Assembly: GCA_027365815.1 (NCBI GenBank)
Contig: DAHXLV010000040.1
Coordinates: 1 to 11,117, forward strand
From: Microcaldota archaeon
Lineage (GTDB): Archaea; Micrarchaeota; Micrarchaeia; Micrarchaeales; Micrarchaeaceae
Direction: 5' to 3'
DNA length: 11,117 nt
Within the stretch, counting starts at the first letter, position 1, and every line of letters begins with the position of its first letter. This document shows positions 1 through 6,436 of the stretch, in pieces. The notes beneath the pieces were generated by a model. It was not told the DNA's origin. It did not search any database and saw nothing but the letters and a program-made list of their open reading frames with translations. The position numbers and the translations under genes were made by a program.

Positions 1-491
1 ATTTCTCTGTGATGCGCGGGTTCGACTACTACACTGGCATGGTCGTAGAGATTGCTGATGCCAACGGCGAGAAGAGCGCGTTTGGCGGAGGAGGCAGGTA
101 CGACAAGCTCATTGGTATATACTCGGGGAAAAGCCTGCCAGCTACAGGCATATCCATAGGGATAGACCGCGTACTCGACGTGATGGGCTTCTCATCTTCA
201 ACAAAACAGACTTACGCTAAGCTGTTCGTAATAAACGTCAAGAGTTCTAACTATAGCTATGCGCTGAGGGTCGCGAACTGGTTCCGCGACAGGGGGGTAG
301 CTACTGATATAAACCTATCTGCAAGAAACATATCTAACCAGCTTTCCTATGCGAATTCCCTGAAGTTCGGGTACGCCGCCATAATAGGTGACATAGAGGA
401 GCAGGCTGGGAAGCTCAAGTTGAGGGATCTGGCCAGCGGTGAAGAGTCGGTCGTGGCTCTGGAAGAGGCGCTGGGCATAGTGAGCAAGTGA
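1..491 (+). CDS. hisS: Histidyl-tRNA synthetase, C-terminal part (5' end cut by window)
   Basis: This class II aminoacyl-tRNA synthetase charges tRNA-His with histidine in the cytoplasm. The reading frame is open from base 3 and begins FSVMRGFDYYTG, which matches the HisRS-specific histidine-binding motif (R-G-x-D-Y-Y-T-G). Next come the glycine-rich GGGGRYD segment and a motif-3-like GISIGIDRVL with the conserved Arg that binds ATP. The last ~90 residues, starting at KLFVINVK, have the alpha/beta pattern of the HisRS anticodon-binding domain. Motifs 1 and 2 lie before the window, so this is roughly the last third to two fifths of a normal ~420-residue enzyme. No frame break is visible. The GTG at base 9 is internal and is not a start. 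The stop TGA at 489-491 abuts the next gene, which suggests cotranscription. The family call is firm. Confidence 0.95.
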   Translation, partial: FSVMRGFDYYTGMVVEIADANGEKSAFGGGGRYDKLIGIYSGKSLPATGISIGIDRVLDVMGFSSSTKQTYAKLFVINVKSSNYSYALRVANWFRDRGVATDINLSARNISNQLSYANSLKFGYAAIIGDIEEQAGKLKLRDLASGEESVVALEEALGIVSK

Positions 492-496
492 GAGAA

Positions 497-1012
497 ATGG
501 CAAAATCTGAACTGGAAAGAGTGACTGAAGAGAAGGTGGCGAAGGGGGGCATACTTGTAAAGCTTTACTTTGACATGCAGAGCGATGACAAGGAGAAGCT
601 CCAGCCGCTGCTCGTTGACCTGATCAACGAACGCCTCCTGAAGGAACCTGGCATCGTCTACTGCTACGGAGCGATAGAGGAGCCGATAAAGCACGAAAAG
701 TATTACATAACGAGCGCTGCCGTGCATGTGCTCTTCGAGAACATGAGGAACCTGATGCTCATCGCATTCAAGTACGCCCCAATAGGCGCGGAGATACTGA
801 AACCGGAGAAGGACCTGCATGTCAATGTATGGGACCTACAGTCGGCCATACTGGACGTGGCGCAGTTCTCCACAGAGTATTCGAGGTATATCCTGGAGAA
901 GGTGCTCAAGCCGGAAGACTTCGATACGATAATGAAGGACCTGAAGAACAGGGAGGTGCTGGGCAAGAAACTGATTGACAGCAAGAAGGAAGGCGCCCTG
1001 CCTCCGCAATAG
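497..1012 (+). CDS. Conserved-looking hypothetical protein next to hisS
   Basis: This soluble protein of about 171 residues has no recognised function. The ATG at 497 is preferred. A GTG at 488 would overlap the hisS stop and add three residues, and neither start has a strong ribosome binding site. The N-terminal part alternates strand and helix (ILVKLYFDMQ, then a charged helix ending in LLKEPG). The core is V-Y-C-Y-G-A-I-E-E-P, a predicted strand TSAAVHVLF, and the segment NLMLIAFKYAPIGAEILKPE. The C-terminus is helical and charged. There is no signal peptide, membrane segment or metal motif. From memory, a similar pattern (IxxP, AELE-like strand, NLMxFxFxYxPxxIEIxxPE) occurs in uncharacterised DPANN proteins, but I cannot check this. 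The tight junction suggests cotranscription with hisS and perhaps a translation-related role, which is only an inference. Confidence 0.75.
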   Translation: MAKSELERVTEEKVAKGGILVKLYFDMQSDDKEKLQPLLVDLINERLLKEPGIVYCYGAIEEPIKHEKYYITSAAVHVLFENMRNLMLIAFKYAPIGAEILKPEKDLHVNVWDLQSAILDVAQFSTEYSRYILEKVLKPEDFDTIMKDLKNREVLGKKLIDSKKEGALPPQ

Positions 1013-1078
1013 CAGGTATTGTTCGGGATTGCGTCCCATTGCGTTGTGCCTGGCAAGCGCAGCCTGAAAGGGAATGGG

Positions 1079-2128
1079 CTATGTCGTATTGTATATGGTT
1101 AGGTTGGTGAGTATACCTGGCTGCTGGTTTGGCGTCGTTGACAGGTGGAAGCCTCCGACCACTATGAAGTTCTGCTTGGTGGCTGTGCCGGCCACCACGC
1201 GTATCCTTGCGATCTTGCCGGCTATGCTGGTCAGCGGTATGCCTGCGTTCCTGAAGGTTGACGCTGAGCGGTTCCCTCCGGAAAGGCTGAGGTTGTAGGT
1301 GTTGTACACAGCAACTATTGCGGGGCTGTTGCCCGCGAGCAACTCCACATAAAGGTTTGCGTGCGGCTTGCTCACAATCTTGAAGTTGAGGAATGGCTTG
1401 CTCACTGTGAACGGCGACGAGGTTATGTTGCCCGGGCTCGCCTGCAGCCCGCAGCTGTATGTGCTGGCTACGTACGGGCCTGGTATGTTGTTCCACGGCG
1501 ATCCGACGTAGCACCTGACTATGGCGTTGTTTGCGTACGTGAGGTTGAGCGGCGCATTGCCGAATCCTGCCCCGGTTACATTCCAGCCGGTGTACTCATC
1601 GTTAGAGAAGTTGCCGTTGTAGACAAAATCATAGACCTGCGACGGCGGCACGGTGGTGCGGTTGAACTTCACTATCGACTGTCCGCATGTGCCGCCTGCG
1701 GGGCCGGTGGTGAAGCTTATGTTGTATATCTGCTTCGGCCCGGTGAAGTTCTTGAAGAATGTAATGCAGTCGTATGTTATTGTCTGGTTAACGTATGTCT
1801 TGTTATTCGCGCCGACGATGCGCAGCTTCACGTAGCTGCTGTTGCCTGCTGCGACCCACAGGCCGAGCGAATTTGACGTCATCTGGCACCTGGCCTGTAT
1901 GGACGTATTGGCCATTGTAGTGTTTATGTACGTGCCTGAGCACTGGTACAGCTGCGGTTGTATTATGGTGGTTGTTACGTTCTGCACCGTGGTCGTCGCT
2001 TTTGAGATTGTGGTTGTGTATGTGGTGCCGATCAGCGGGTTCTTAGGCAGTACGAACCCGGTGGTGACAATTATTGCCGCCACCAGGATTATGATTATCA
2101 CGGTTATGGTAACTGCGAAGTGTTTCAT
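1079..2128 (-). CDS. Membrane-anchored, sequon-rich, Thr-rich surface protein
   Basis: This predicted extracytoplasmic protein has 349 residues. Residues 5-26 form one hydrophobic segment (signal anchor, or signal peptide with uncertain cleavage). A Thr-rich stalk (about 34-57) follows, then a beta-rich ectodomain. The part from about 168 to 330 starts with F-V-Y-N-G-N-F-S-N-D-x-Y-T-G-W, resembling the N-G-x-F-x3-x-x-x-G-W opening of galactose-binding or carbohydrate-binding beta-sandwich domains. I count 17 N-x-S/T sequons, so AglB-type N-glycosylation is likely if this archaeon has it. Cysteines at 63, 81, 121, 148, 206 and 226 give an even number, compatible with disulfide bonds. The start is the ATG at 2128, which places the hydrophobic segment at the extreme N-terminus. 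The gene is convergent to the hisS pair and lies on the same strand as secY, about 190 bases downstream. The ligand is unknown; the surface location is well supported, the sandwich fold is inferred. Confidence 0.82.
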   Translation of the reverse strand: MKHFAVTITVIIIILVAAIIVTTGFVLPKNPLIGTTYTTTISKATTTVQNVTTTIIQPQLYQCSGTYINTTMANTSIQARCQMTSNSLGLWVAAGNSSYVKLRIVGANNKTYVNQTITYDCITFFKNFTGPKQIYNISFTTGPAGGTCGQSIVKFNRTTVPPSQVYDFVYNGNFSNDEYTGWNVTGAGFGNAPLNLTYANNAIVRCYVGSPWNNIPGPYVASTYSCGLQASPGNITSSPFTVSKPFLNFKIVSKPHANLYVELLAGNSPAIVAVYNTYNLSLSGGNRSASTFRNAGIPLTSIAGKIARIRVVAGTATKQNFIVVGGFHLSTTPNQQPGILTNLTIYNTT

Positions 2129-2150
2129 TCTGACGCCCTCTGTCCGGCAT

Positions 2151-2182
2151 AGGTATTTATTTGTGCCAGTTTAATATATTTT
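2151..2182 (-). promoter_or_regulatory. AT-rich promoter candidates for the surface-protein gene
   Basis: Read on the minus strand, this stretch holds two TATA-like boxes. ATAAATACC is centred about 28 bases before the ATG, which would give a nearly leaderless mRNA. AAAATATATTAA is centred about 48 bases before it, which would give a leader of about 20 bases. I cannot decide between them. No Shine-Dalgarno sequence precedes the ATG at 2128. Confidence 0.4.
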
Positions 2183-2218
2183 GCTTTTTAAAGGTGTGAC
2201 GCTTGGGAAGTATACCTA

Positions 2219-2278
2219 GGAAATGGAAGAAAAAGGGAAGAATGCGCTGGAAATGGAAGAAAAAGCGCAGGAAGCGCT
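2219..2278. repeat. Two-copy 30-base direct repeat downstream of secY
   Basis: Copy 1 is 2219-2248 and copy 2 is 2249-2278. The first 17 bases (GGAAATGGAAGAAAAAG) and the last 5 (GCGCT) are identical, with four mismatches between them (26 of 30 identical). On the minus strand each copy gives a CTTTTTCTTCC pyrimidine tract just after the secY stop. On the plus strand each copy encodes a ten-residue Glu/Lys unit. The unit is purine-rich, so slippage or local duplication could explain it. Confidence 0.8.
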
Positions 2279-2316
2279 TGAAGCGCGCGCAGAAGAGGAG
2301 AGTCGGAGAGCTCTGA
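2231..2316 (-). terminator. Possible T-tract termination region for secY operon
   Basis: After the secY stop, the minus strand is pyrimidine-rich and carries two CTTTTTCTTCC tracts, at about 2258-2268 and 2228-2238. Archaeal RNA polymerase commonly terminates at short T-runs without a hairpin. The tracts are only five T long and are interrupted, so termination may be partial and read-through into the surface-protein gene is possible. Confidence 0.3.
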
Positions 2317-3786
2317 CTACTTGGCTATTTTCTCCAGTATTGGATATGTCTCGTAGAGCCTGTCCTGCTCGAGCTGCTGGTAGAGCATGTAGATTATTCC
2401 AACTGTAAGCAGTATCCCCATTCCGGTGCCTACCGCGCCGGTGAGCGTTGCAAGGGCTGCGAGCAGTCCGACGAATATGCTGCCTAGCACAGTTATGGTC
2501 GGTATGTACTTGTTAAGTATGCCCTCGACTATCCTCGGGTCCCTCCTGAACCCCGGAATCTGCCAGCCCATGTCGCCCAGCTGCTCTGATATGTTCTTGG
2601 GGTTCTGACCTGTCATCTCAACCCAGAACTTACCGAACACTATGCACAGCATGACCAGCACCGCCGTGTATATCACTACATGCATCCACTCTGGGACCAG
2701 AACGAAGCCGCCCCACGGCAGGAAAAGCTGGGTGGTGTGCGTTGCAAGATACGTGAAGTACGTGGAATAGCCGCCTATGCCTCCATAGTTTGCCGAGTAC
2801 GGAAGCGGGAACGTAGGGGAGATCAGGTACGCAAGCCCGCCGTTGAGCTGTAGCGTGGTGCCGCCGCCTACAGTGCCGACAGGCTGGTAGAGCGCGAGGA
2901 ACTTCGCCAACCCTGCGAGGCTGCCCTTCACATTGGCTAGGAACCGGAGCCATACTGTGGCGCTGAGCTCCAGCGACGACGCGAGTATCACGGGCAGGAC
3001 GCTCACGTACAGGAAAGGTATAGGCAGCCTGCCGCCTACGCCTCTCAGCTGTTCGAACGAGAGCGGCAGTTCTATCTTCATCTCGTATGCGTATATGCTC
3101 ACAAGGAAGACTATTATTGCGAAGAAAAGGGGACCGAACGCAAGCAGCGCGTTGGGTATGGCGGAGGCGCCGCCTGCCTGGATTGCAGCGGCCGCTTCTG
3201 GTATGAGTATGCCGAACGTTCCGGCTATTATCGCGTACGAGACCCCAGCCGCTATGAATATGTTTATTCCGGACGTTATTCCGTACTTCGTCATCATCTC
3301 GTCCAAGTATATTATCATTATCGCGCCTACCGCAAGCTGCAATATCACGAACGGTACAACCGCAGCTGTCGCGGCGGGCACGTATCCTGTTATGACGAAT
3401 ACCGCGGATTCCACAACAGCTATGCAGATCGCTGCGAGCTTCTGGAGCGTTTGGAAGCGCGCCCTCTGCGCGGTGTCGTTCATGTCCATCTTGATTATGC
3501 CGGATCCGGATATCAGCTGCAGCACTATGCTTGACAGGACTATCGGGCCGATTCCGACCGTTATCACGCTGCCTATCCTTGCGGCGAATATTATGCTGAC
3601 AAGCTGGAGCAGCGGCTGTGTGACAGCCTGCTGGTTTATTCCTATCGCGTATGTGTTGTAAAGCAGGAAGTATATTCCGAGTATGCCGGCCGTCCAGTAC
3701 ATCTTTTCCCTGAGCGACAGGGGTGTGGATGGCCCCTTTATGGTGGGTATGAAACGGGATATGCCATCCATGAATTCCAGTACCAT
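2317..3786 (-). CDS. secY: Preprotein translocase channel subunit SecY (Sec61 alpha)
   Basis: This is the central pore of the Sec translocon in the cytoplasmic membrane. It passes secreted proteins and inserts membrane proteins together with SecE and Sec61beta. The protein is about 489 residues with roughly ten hydrophobic segments, at the upper end for archaeal SecY. Near residues 73-92 it matches the first SecY signature (S-V-I-T-V-G-I-G-P-I-V-L-S-S-I-V-L-Q). The cytoplasmic loop RGVGGRLPIPFLYVSVLPVI and the C-terminal MGILLTVGIIYMLYQQL are typical of archaeal SecY. The N-terminus carries an amphipathic P-x-I-K-G-P segment before membrane span 1. I chose the ATG at 3786. A GTG at 3795 directly abuts the upstream stop, and another ATG lies at 3771; none has a clear ribosome binding site. 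It is the last gene of a compact four-gene run and is not beside ribosomal protein genes here, unlike the common spc-operon position. Confidence 0.96.
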   Translation of the reverse strand: MVLEFMDGISRFIPTIKGPSTPLSLREKMYWTAGILGIYFLLYNTYAIGINQQAVTQPLLQLVSIIFAARIGSVITVGIGPIVLSSIVLQLISGSGIIKMDMNDTAQRARFQTLQKLAAICIAVVESAVFVITGYVPAATAAVVPFVILQLAVGAIMIIYLDEMMTKYGITSGINIFIAAGVSYAIIAGTFGILIPEAAAAIQAGGASAIPNALLAFGPLFFAIIVFLVSIYAYEMKIELPLSFEQLRGVGGRLPIPFLYVSVLPVILASSLELSATVWLRFLANVKGSLAGLAKFLALYQPVGTVGGGTTLQLNGGLAYLISPTFPLPYSANYGGIGGYSTYFTYLATHTTQLFLPWGGFVLVPEWMHVVIYTAVLVMLCIVFGKFWVEMTGQNPKNISEQLGDMGWQIPGFRRDPRIVEGILNKYIPTITVLGSIFVGLLAALATLTGAVGTGMGILLTVGIIYMLYQQLEQDRLYETYPILEKIAK

Positions 3787-3795
3787 AGTCAACAC

Positions 3796-4872
3796 TTATT
3801 TGGTTACAGACCTGCCGATTATCCTTACGTTGTATGCGCCGCGCCTTGCCTCCCTGGAGATCCTTGCGTCCCCTATTTCATAATTCTTCAGCAGGCCGTT
3901 AATTAGCGCGAGCGACAGCTCGACAAACTCGCTCCTTGAGTGGAGCCTGTCGAATGAAATGTCTATCTTAATGGGTTTAAGGCTTTTAACGCTTGCCCTG
4001 CCAAGGCCCAGCAGCGCGACAACTCGCTCAAGCCTCGAAATAGAGCTTTTGCTCAGCTGCGTCTTAGTGCCTTCGAATATCCTGGATGCGATGCCGCTGC
4101 CTATATAAGAGGCGACATGCCTGAGCTCTTCCTGGTAGGGCCGCTCAAGAACGGTAGAGGCCGCAAGCATATAGTACTCGGGGGATATCCTTACTTCAGA
4201 AACCTTCTCTACCCTTTCCGACTGCCTGGCCACATGCTCGATGAACCTGTGTATCGAAGCTTTGGTGTCCACTCTCGCCTGCACCCTGGGCTGGCCTTGC
4301 ATGGATGAGAACCTGCAGTGGTCTGATCCATTGTTGGAGCATGCGTGCTCCGTTACACCTACGTACTGCCTCTTCGCTGCGGTGAGGAAGCCGGATATGA
4401 TACCTGCCTCAAATGCGTGCGTGTCCATGCCGAGGTATTCGTGCGACCTGTCGTGCATGCGCAGGTCGACCCTGTCCGGGAAAACGTTATAGGTTATGCT
4501 GCTATATCCAGCATGCTCGAAGAACTTCACAAGATCCTGCACCGTTTCCTCGTATATTGTGTACTTTCTGCTGCCGCTCAGCAGCATGTAGAGGCGCCTG
4601 CCGACGCGCATTCCTGCCCTTTTGTTCACATCTGAGAGGCTTGGAGTCAGGTTAGAGAGCAGCGATATGAAAAGCACTGCGTTTTCTGACACCTTCTCTG
4701 AATCTGCCCGGTTGATTATCCGGCCGATGAGCGCGCTGTCGCTGCCGTTGAGATGCTGGTTTTGGGCGATGATGACAACCGGGGTTGGCTTTTGCCTGCG
4801 GATGACACGCCTTCCGGTCACTCGCCCGCGTGCGCTTGTCCTGCTAGCTCGCGCCATACTCTGATTTTCCAT
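3796..4872 (-). CDS. Protein with two tandem V4R-like domains
   Basis: This predicted soluble protein has 358 residues and a very basic N-terminus (about 6-30, many Arg). V4R (4-vinyl reductase) domains bind small hydrophobic ligands or metal and occur in regulators and related proteins. The first copy (about 80-189) shows the hallmark E-A-G-x-x-S-G-F-L near 155-162 and then H176-A-C178 x7 C186-R-F, matching the V4R Cys/His ending. Residues ~250-353 repeat the pattern (SGIASRIF, helix, strand, helix LSLALINGLLKNYEIGDARI) but have no cysteines, so this looks like a degenerate second copy, possibly for dimer-like packing. No DNA-binding or catalytic domain is evident. The ATG at 4872 is taken; an ATG at 4857 is an alternative. 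The stop TAA ends exactly before a possible secY GTG start, so it is cotranscribed with secY. The ligand and role are unknown. Confidence 0.8.
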   Translation of the reverse strand: MENQSMARASRTSARGRVTGRRVIRRQKPTPVVIIAQNQHLNGSDSALIGRIINRADSEKVSENAVLFISLLSNLTPSLSDVNKRAGMRVGRRLYMLLSGSRKYTIYEETVQDLVKFFEHAGYSSITYNVFPDRVDLRMHDRSHEYLGMDTHAFEAGIISGFLTAAKRQYVGVTEHACSNNGSDHCRFSSMQGQPRVQARVDTKASIHRFIEHVARQSERVEKVSEVRISPEYYMLAASTVLERPYQEELRHVASYIGSGIASRIFEGTKTQLSKSSISRLERVVALLGLGRASVKSLKPIKIDISFDRLHSRSEFVELSLALINGLLKNYEIGDARISREARRGAYNVRIIGRSVTK

Positions 4873-4891
4873 AGATAGTTAATAAAAGTAT

Positions 4892-5383
4892 CTATCTTGC
4901 GCGCCTTTTAGGGGATATCCTTAGGGAATAATAGAGCACTATGAGCACGTTGATTGCTATTATTGCTGAGATTATCGCTACAGAGTACTTTGCTATGAAA
5001 GCGCCGATTACTGAGACCTCCGCGATGCTCAGGCCGAAGACGGTTATGCTGTAAAGTATGGGGGCGGAGCAGCCGCACCCGATTATTATGCCTGAGAAGA
5101 GCGCAACTGCGGTTCCGAATGTGCTGGCTGATGCGCCCGGAGCCTTCCTGATCGATGTGGCGGCGGAGAACACTCCGATGGTGAACATCATCGACGAGGA
5201 GATCACAAGCGCATATATAAGGAAAGCCGGGGCGGTTATTATGAGGATGCCGTAGTTCTGGTATCTTATCAGGACGGTCAGCACCAGGTAGTAAACCACT
5301 GCGGCGATGATGTTTATGGCCACATACTTCGGTTTGTATACGAGCTTCAGCGAACCGTATGCCCTTGCGATTATGCCTTTCAT
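4892..5383 (-). CDS. Small polytopic membrane protein with in-membrane Cys-Gly-Cys
   Basis: This 163-residue integral membrane protein has about four or five spans (roughly 20-39, 45-74, 90-117 and a long 120-154 that may be two). The third span carries I-I-G-C103-G-C105-S-A-P, the only cysteines in the protein. Paired cysteines inside or at the edge of a span are typical of membrane thiol-redox proteins such as CcdA/DsbD, VKOR and DsbB, but the overall sequence does not clearly match any of them. The start is the ATG at 5383, whose ATGA overlaps the stop of the upstream DUF929-like gene, a classic sign of translational coupling. The open frame continues upstream to 5506, but that extension is Arg/His-rich, not membrane-like, and lies inside the previous gene. 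The C-terminus is basic (SPKRRAR) and probably cytoplasmic. A redox partner role for the upstream protein is inferred from context. Confidence 0.78.
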   Translation of the reverse strand: MKGIIARAYGSLKLVYKPKYVAINIIAAVVYYLVLTVLIRYQNYGILIITAPAFLIYALVISSSMMFTIGVFSAATSIRKAPGASASTFGTAVALFSGIIIGCGCSAPILYSITVFGLSIAEVSVIGAFIAKYSVAIISAIIAINVLIVLYYSLRISPKRRAR

Positions 5384-6360
5384 TGGCCCGCGCCCAAAGT
5401 TTTCTCGATTTGCGGTATGACGGGCAGCGCGCATATCGGCGCCGTGTTGTTTATACTGGCGCACGCCAACGCGATGTAGATGTCCGCGCCGGCGTATTCG
5501 GTCCATGCAAACTGGTCATTAGGGCTGGCCAGCTGCGCCAAAACCTGCTGGTGCGTCATGTTTTCAAGCGGCAGGTTCGAGCCTTTTGGAGGCGAGTTGC
5601 CAAAATCTGCCGCGTCTGCGCCTCCGACCACGTAGTTGCCCCATATGGTATACGGCGTGCCTTGGAATGTGCCGATTTTCAGTATGTAATTAAACGCCGT
5701 GATGTAAGGTGCGTTACCTGTGGCGTTTATCTCCTGCTGCGTTGTGTTGAACGGCTCAAGGTAGAAACCGCCGGTTATCGGCGCTGTATCCTCTATCGGA
5801 AGGAAGCTGAGGTAGCTGCTGTTGTAGAAGCCGCCCAGCATAACGGAATAGTTTGTGTAATTGTCCTGGCGCCAGTATAGCGTAGGCAGGTCGTAGTCGC
5901 CGAAGCTGCTGTAGCCTTTGTAGAGCTGGCTGAAGCTGCCGAAGCGGCCAAGCGCCAGGGCCATCGCCCACCTGTTTTCGCCGCACCATAGGCAGGTGAT
6001 GCTCCCGAAGTATATTACCGACGGCTTTCCGTTGAATGTTATTGCAGCGACCTTGTGCGGAAGGCCTCCGGTACCTACAGAGTTGTTGATCGTCCCGTTG
6101 AGCAGCATCTGCCCTGCCGTCTCGAAATATGAATCTGGTGCGTTGTTTATGACAGCCAGCTGGGCGGTGCTGAGCGGCGTGTTTATTCCGGTGAGGCGTT
6201 TGCCGAAGCTCTGCTGGTAATTTAGCGCTCTGAGGCTTGCGTACTGGTAGACCACCACGATTACAAGGATGGCTATGACGCCGCATAGAACCTTGTTGTA
6301 CCTGTTTTCCCAGAAGGCGTCCTTGCCGCCCTGGCTGGAACGTCGTCTTTTCTGTGCCAT
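5380..6360 (-). CDS. DUF929-like membrane-anchored thioredoxin-fold protein
   Basis: This 326-residue protein has a basic N-terminus (KRRR), one hydrophobic anchor (about 24-43) and a predicted external domain. The core KPSVIYFGSITC123-L-W-C126-GENRWAMALALGRFG is the thioredoxin-like strand, CxxC and helix, in the form I recognise from the archaeal DUF929 family (Y-x-G-A/S-x-x-C-x-x-C-x-x-x-R-W-x-x-x-x-A-L-x-R-F-G). A second pair, C300 and C310, sits near the C-terminus (L-A-C-A-S-I-N-N-T-A-P-I-C), also as I recall for that family. Nine N-x-S/T sequons support exposure outside the cell. The likely role is thiol-disulfide exchange on secreted proteins; the direction (oxidation or reduction) cannot be read from sequence. 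It is the first gene of the four-gene run ending in secY and overlaps the next gene by ATGA. The start ATG at 6360 is preceded by a good TATA-like box. Confidence 0.85.
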   Translation of the reverse strand: MAQKRRRSSQGGKDAFWENRYNKVLCGVIAILVIVVVYQYASLRALNYQQSFGKRLTGINTPLSTAQLAVINNAPDSYFETAGQMLLNGTINNSVGTGGLPHKVAAITFNGKPSVIYFGSITCLWCGENRWAMALALGRFGSFSQLYKGYSSFGDYDLPTLYWRQDNYTNYSVMLGGFYNSSYLSFLPIEDTAPITGGFYLEPFNTTQQEINATGNAPYITAFNYILKIGTFQGTPYTIWGNYVVGGADAADFGNSPPKGSNLPLENMTHQQVLAQLASPNDQFAWTEYAGADIYIALACASINNTAPICALPVIPQIEKTLGAGQ

Positions 6361-6385
6361 GCTAATATTACCGATCGTAAAGATT

Positions 6386-6399
6386 AGTTTAATAATATT
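6386..6399 (-). promoter_or_regulatory. TATA-like box for the DUF929-to-secY operon
   Basis: On the minus strand this reads AATATTATTAAACT, centred about 32 bases before the ATG at 6360. That spacing predicts a leaderless or very short-leader transcript. It lies in a 76-base divergent intergenic region shared with the TatD gene. Confidence 0.55.
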
Positions 6400-6402
6400 C
6401 GG

Positions 6403-6421
6403 TGCTTTAAGGTATTAATAC
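6403..6421 (+). promoter_or_regulatory. TATA-like region for the TatD-family gene
   Basis: CTTTAAGG followed by TATTAATAC lies about 16-34 bases before the ATG at 6437. The CTTTAAGG element is at leaderless spacing. If translation starts at the internal ATG at 6494, the second element would still give a leader of moderate length. Confidence 0.4.
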
Positions 6422-6436
6422 TTTTGTTGGTGGACT

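Noticed and set aside
1025..1037. Small inverted repeat GGGATTGCGTCCC in the gap between convergent genes
   Set aside because: A four-base stem without a T-run is too weak to call a terminator; nothing else is seen in the 66-base gap.
906..1514. Minus-strand open frame of 202 codons spanning the convergent junction
   Set aside because: It overlaps the ends of two better-supported genes in other frames, and is Arg/Gln/His-rich without domain features.
1361..1876. Plus-strand open frame of 171 codons
   Set aside because: It is antisense to the surface-protein gene; composition (Ala/Val/Arg/Cys-rich) is that of a shadow frame, and the minus-strand protein has a clear anchor and sequons.
2273..2285. 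Palindrome GCGCTTGAAGCGC downstream of secY
   Set aside because: The arms leave a loop of one base, so it cannot form a normal hairpin; it is better explained as part of the repeat unit and adjoining sequence.
2933..3661. Long open frame of 242 codons on the plus strand
   Set aside because: It is fully antisense to secY, rich in Ser/Thr/Pro/Ile from the complementary codon pattern, and has no recognisable domain or promoter.
5384..5506. N-terminal extension of the small membrane protein to 204 residues
   Set aside because: The extra 41 residues are Arg/His-rich, lie inside the DUF929-like coding region, and the ATG at 5383 gives the usual ATGA coupling and a clean membrane protein.
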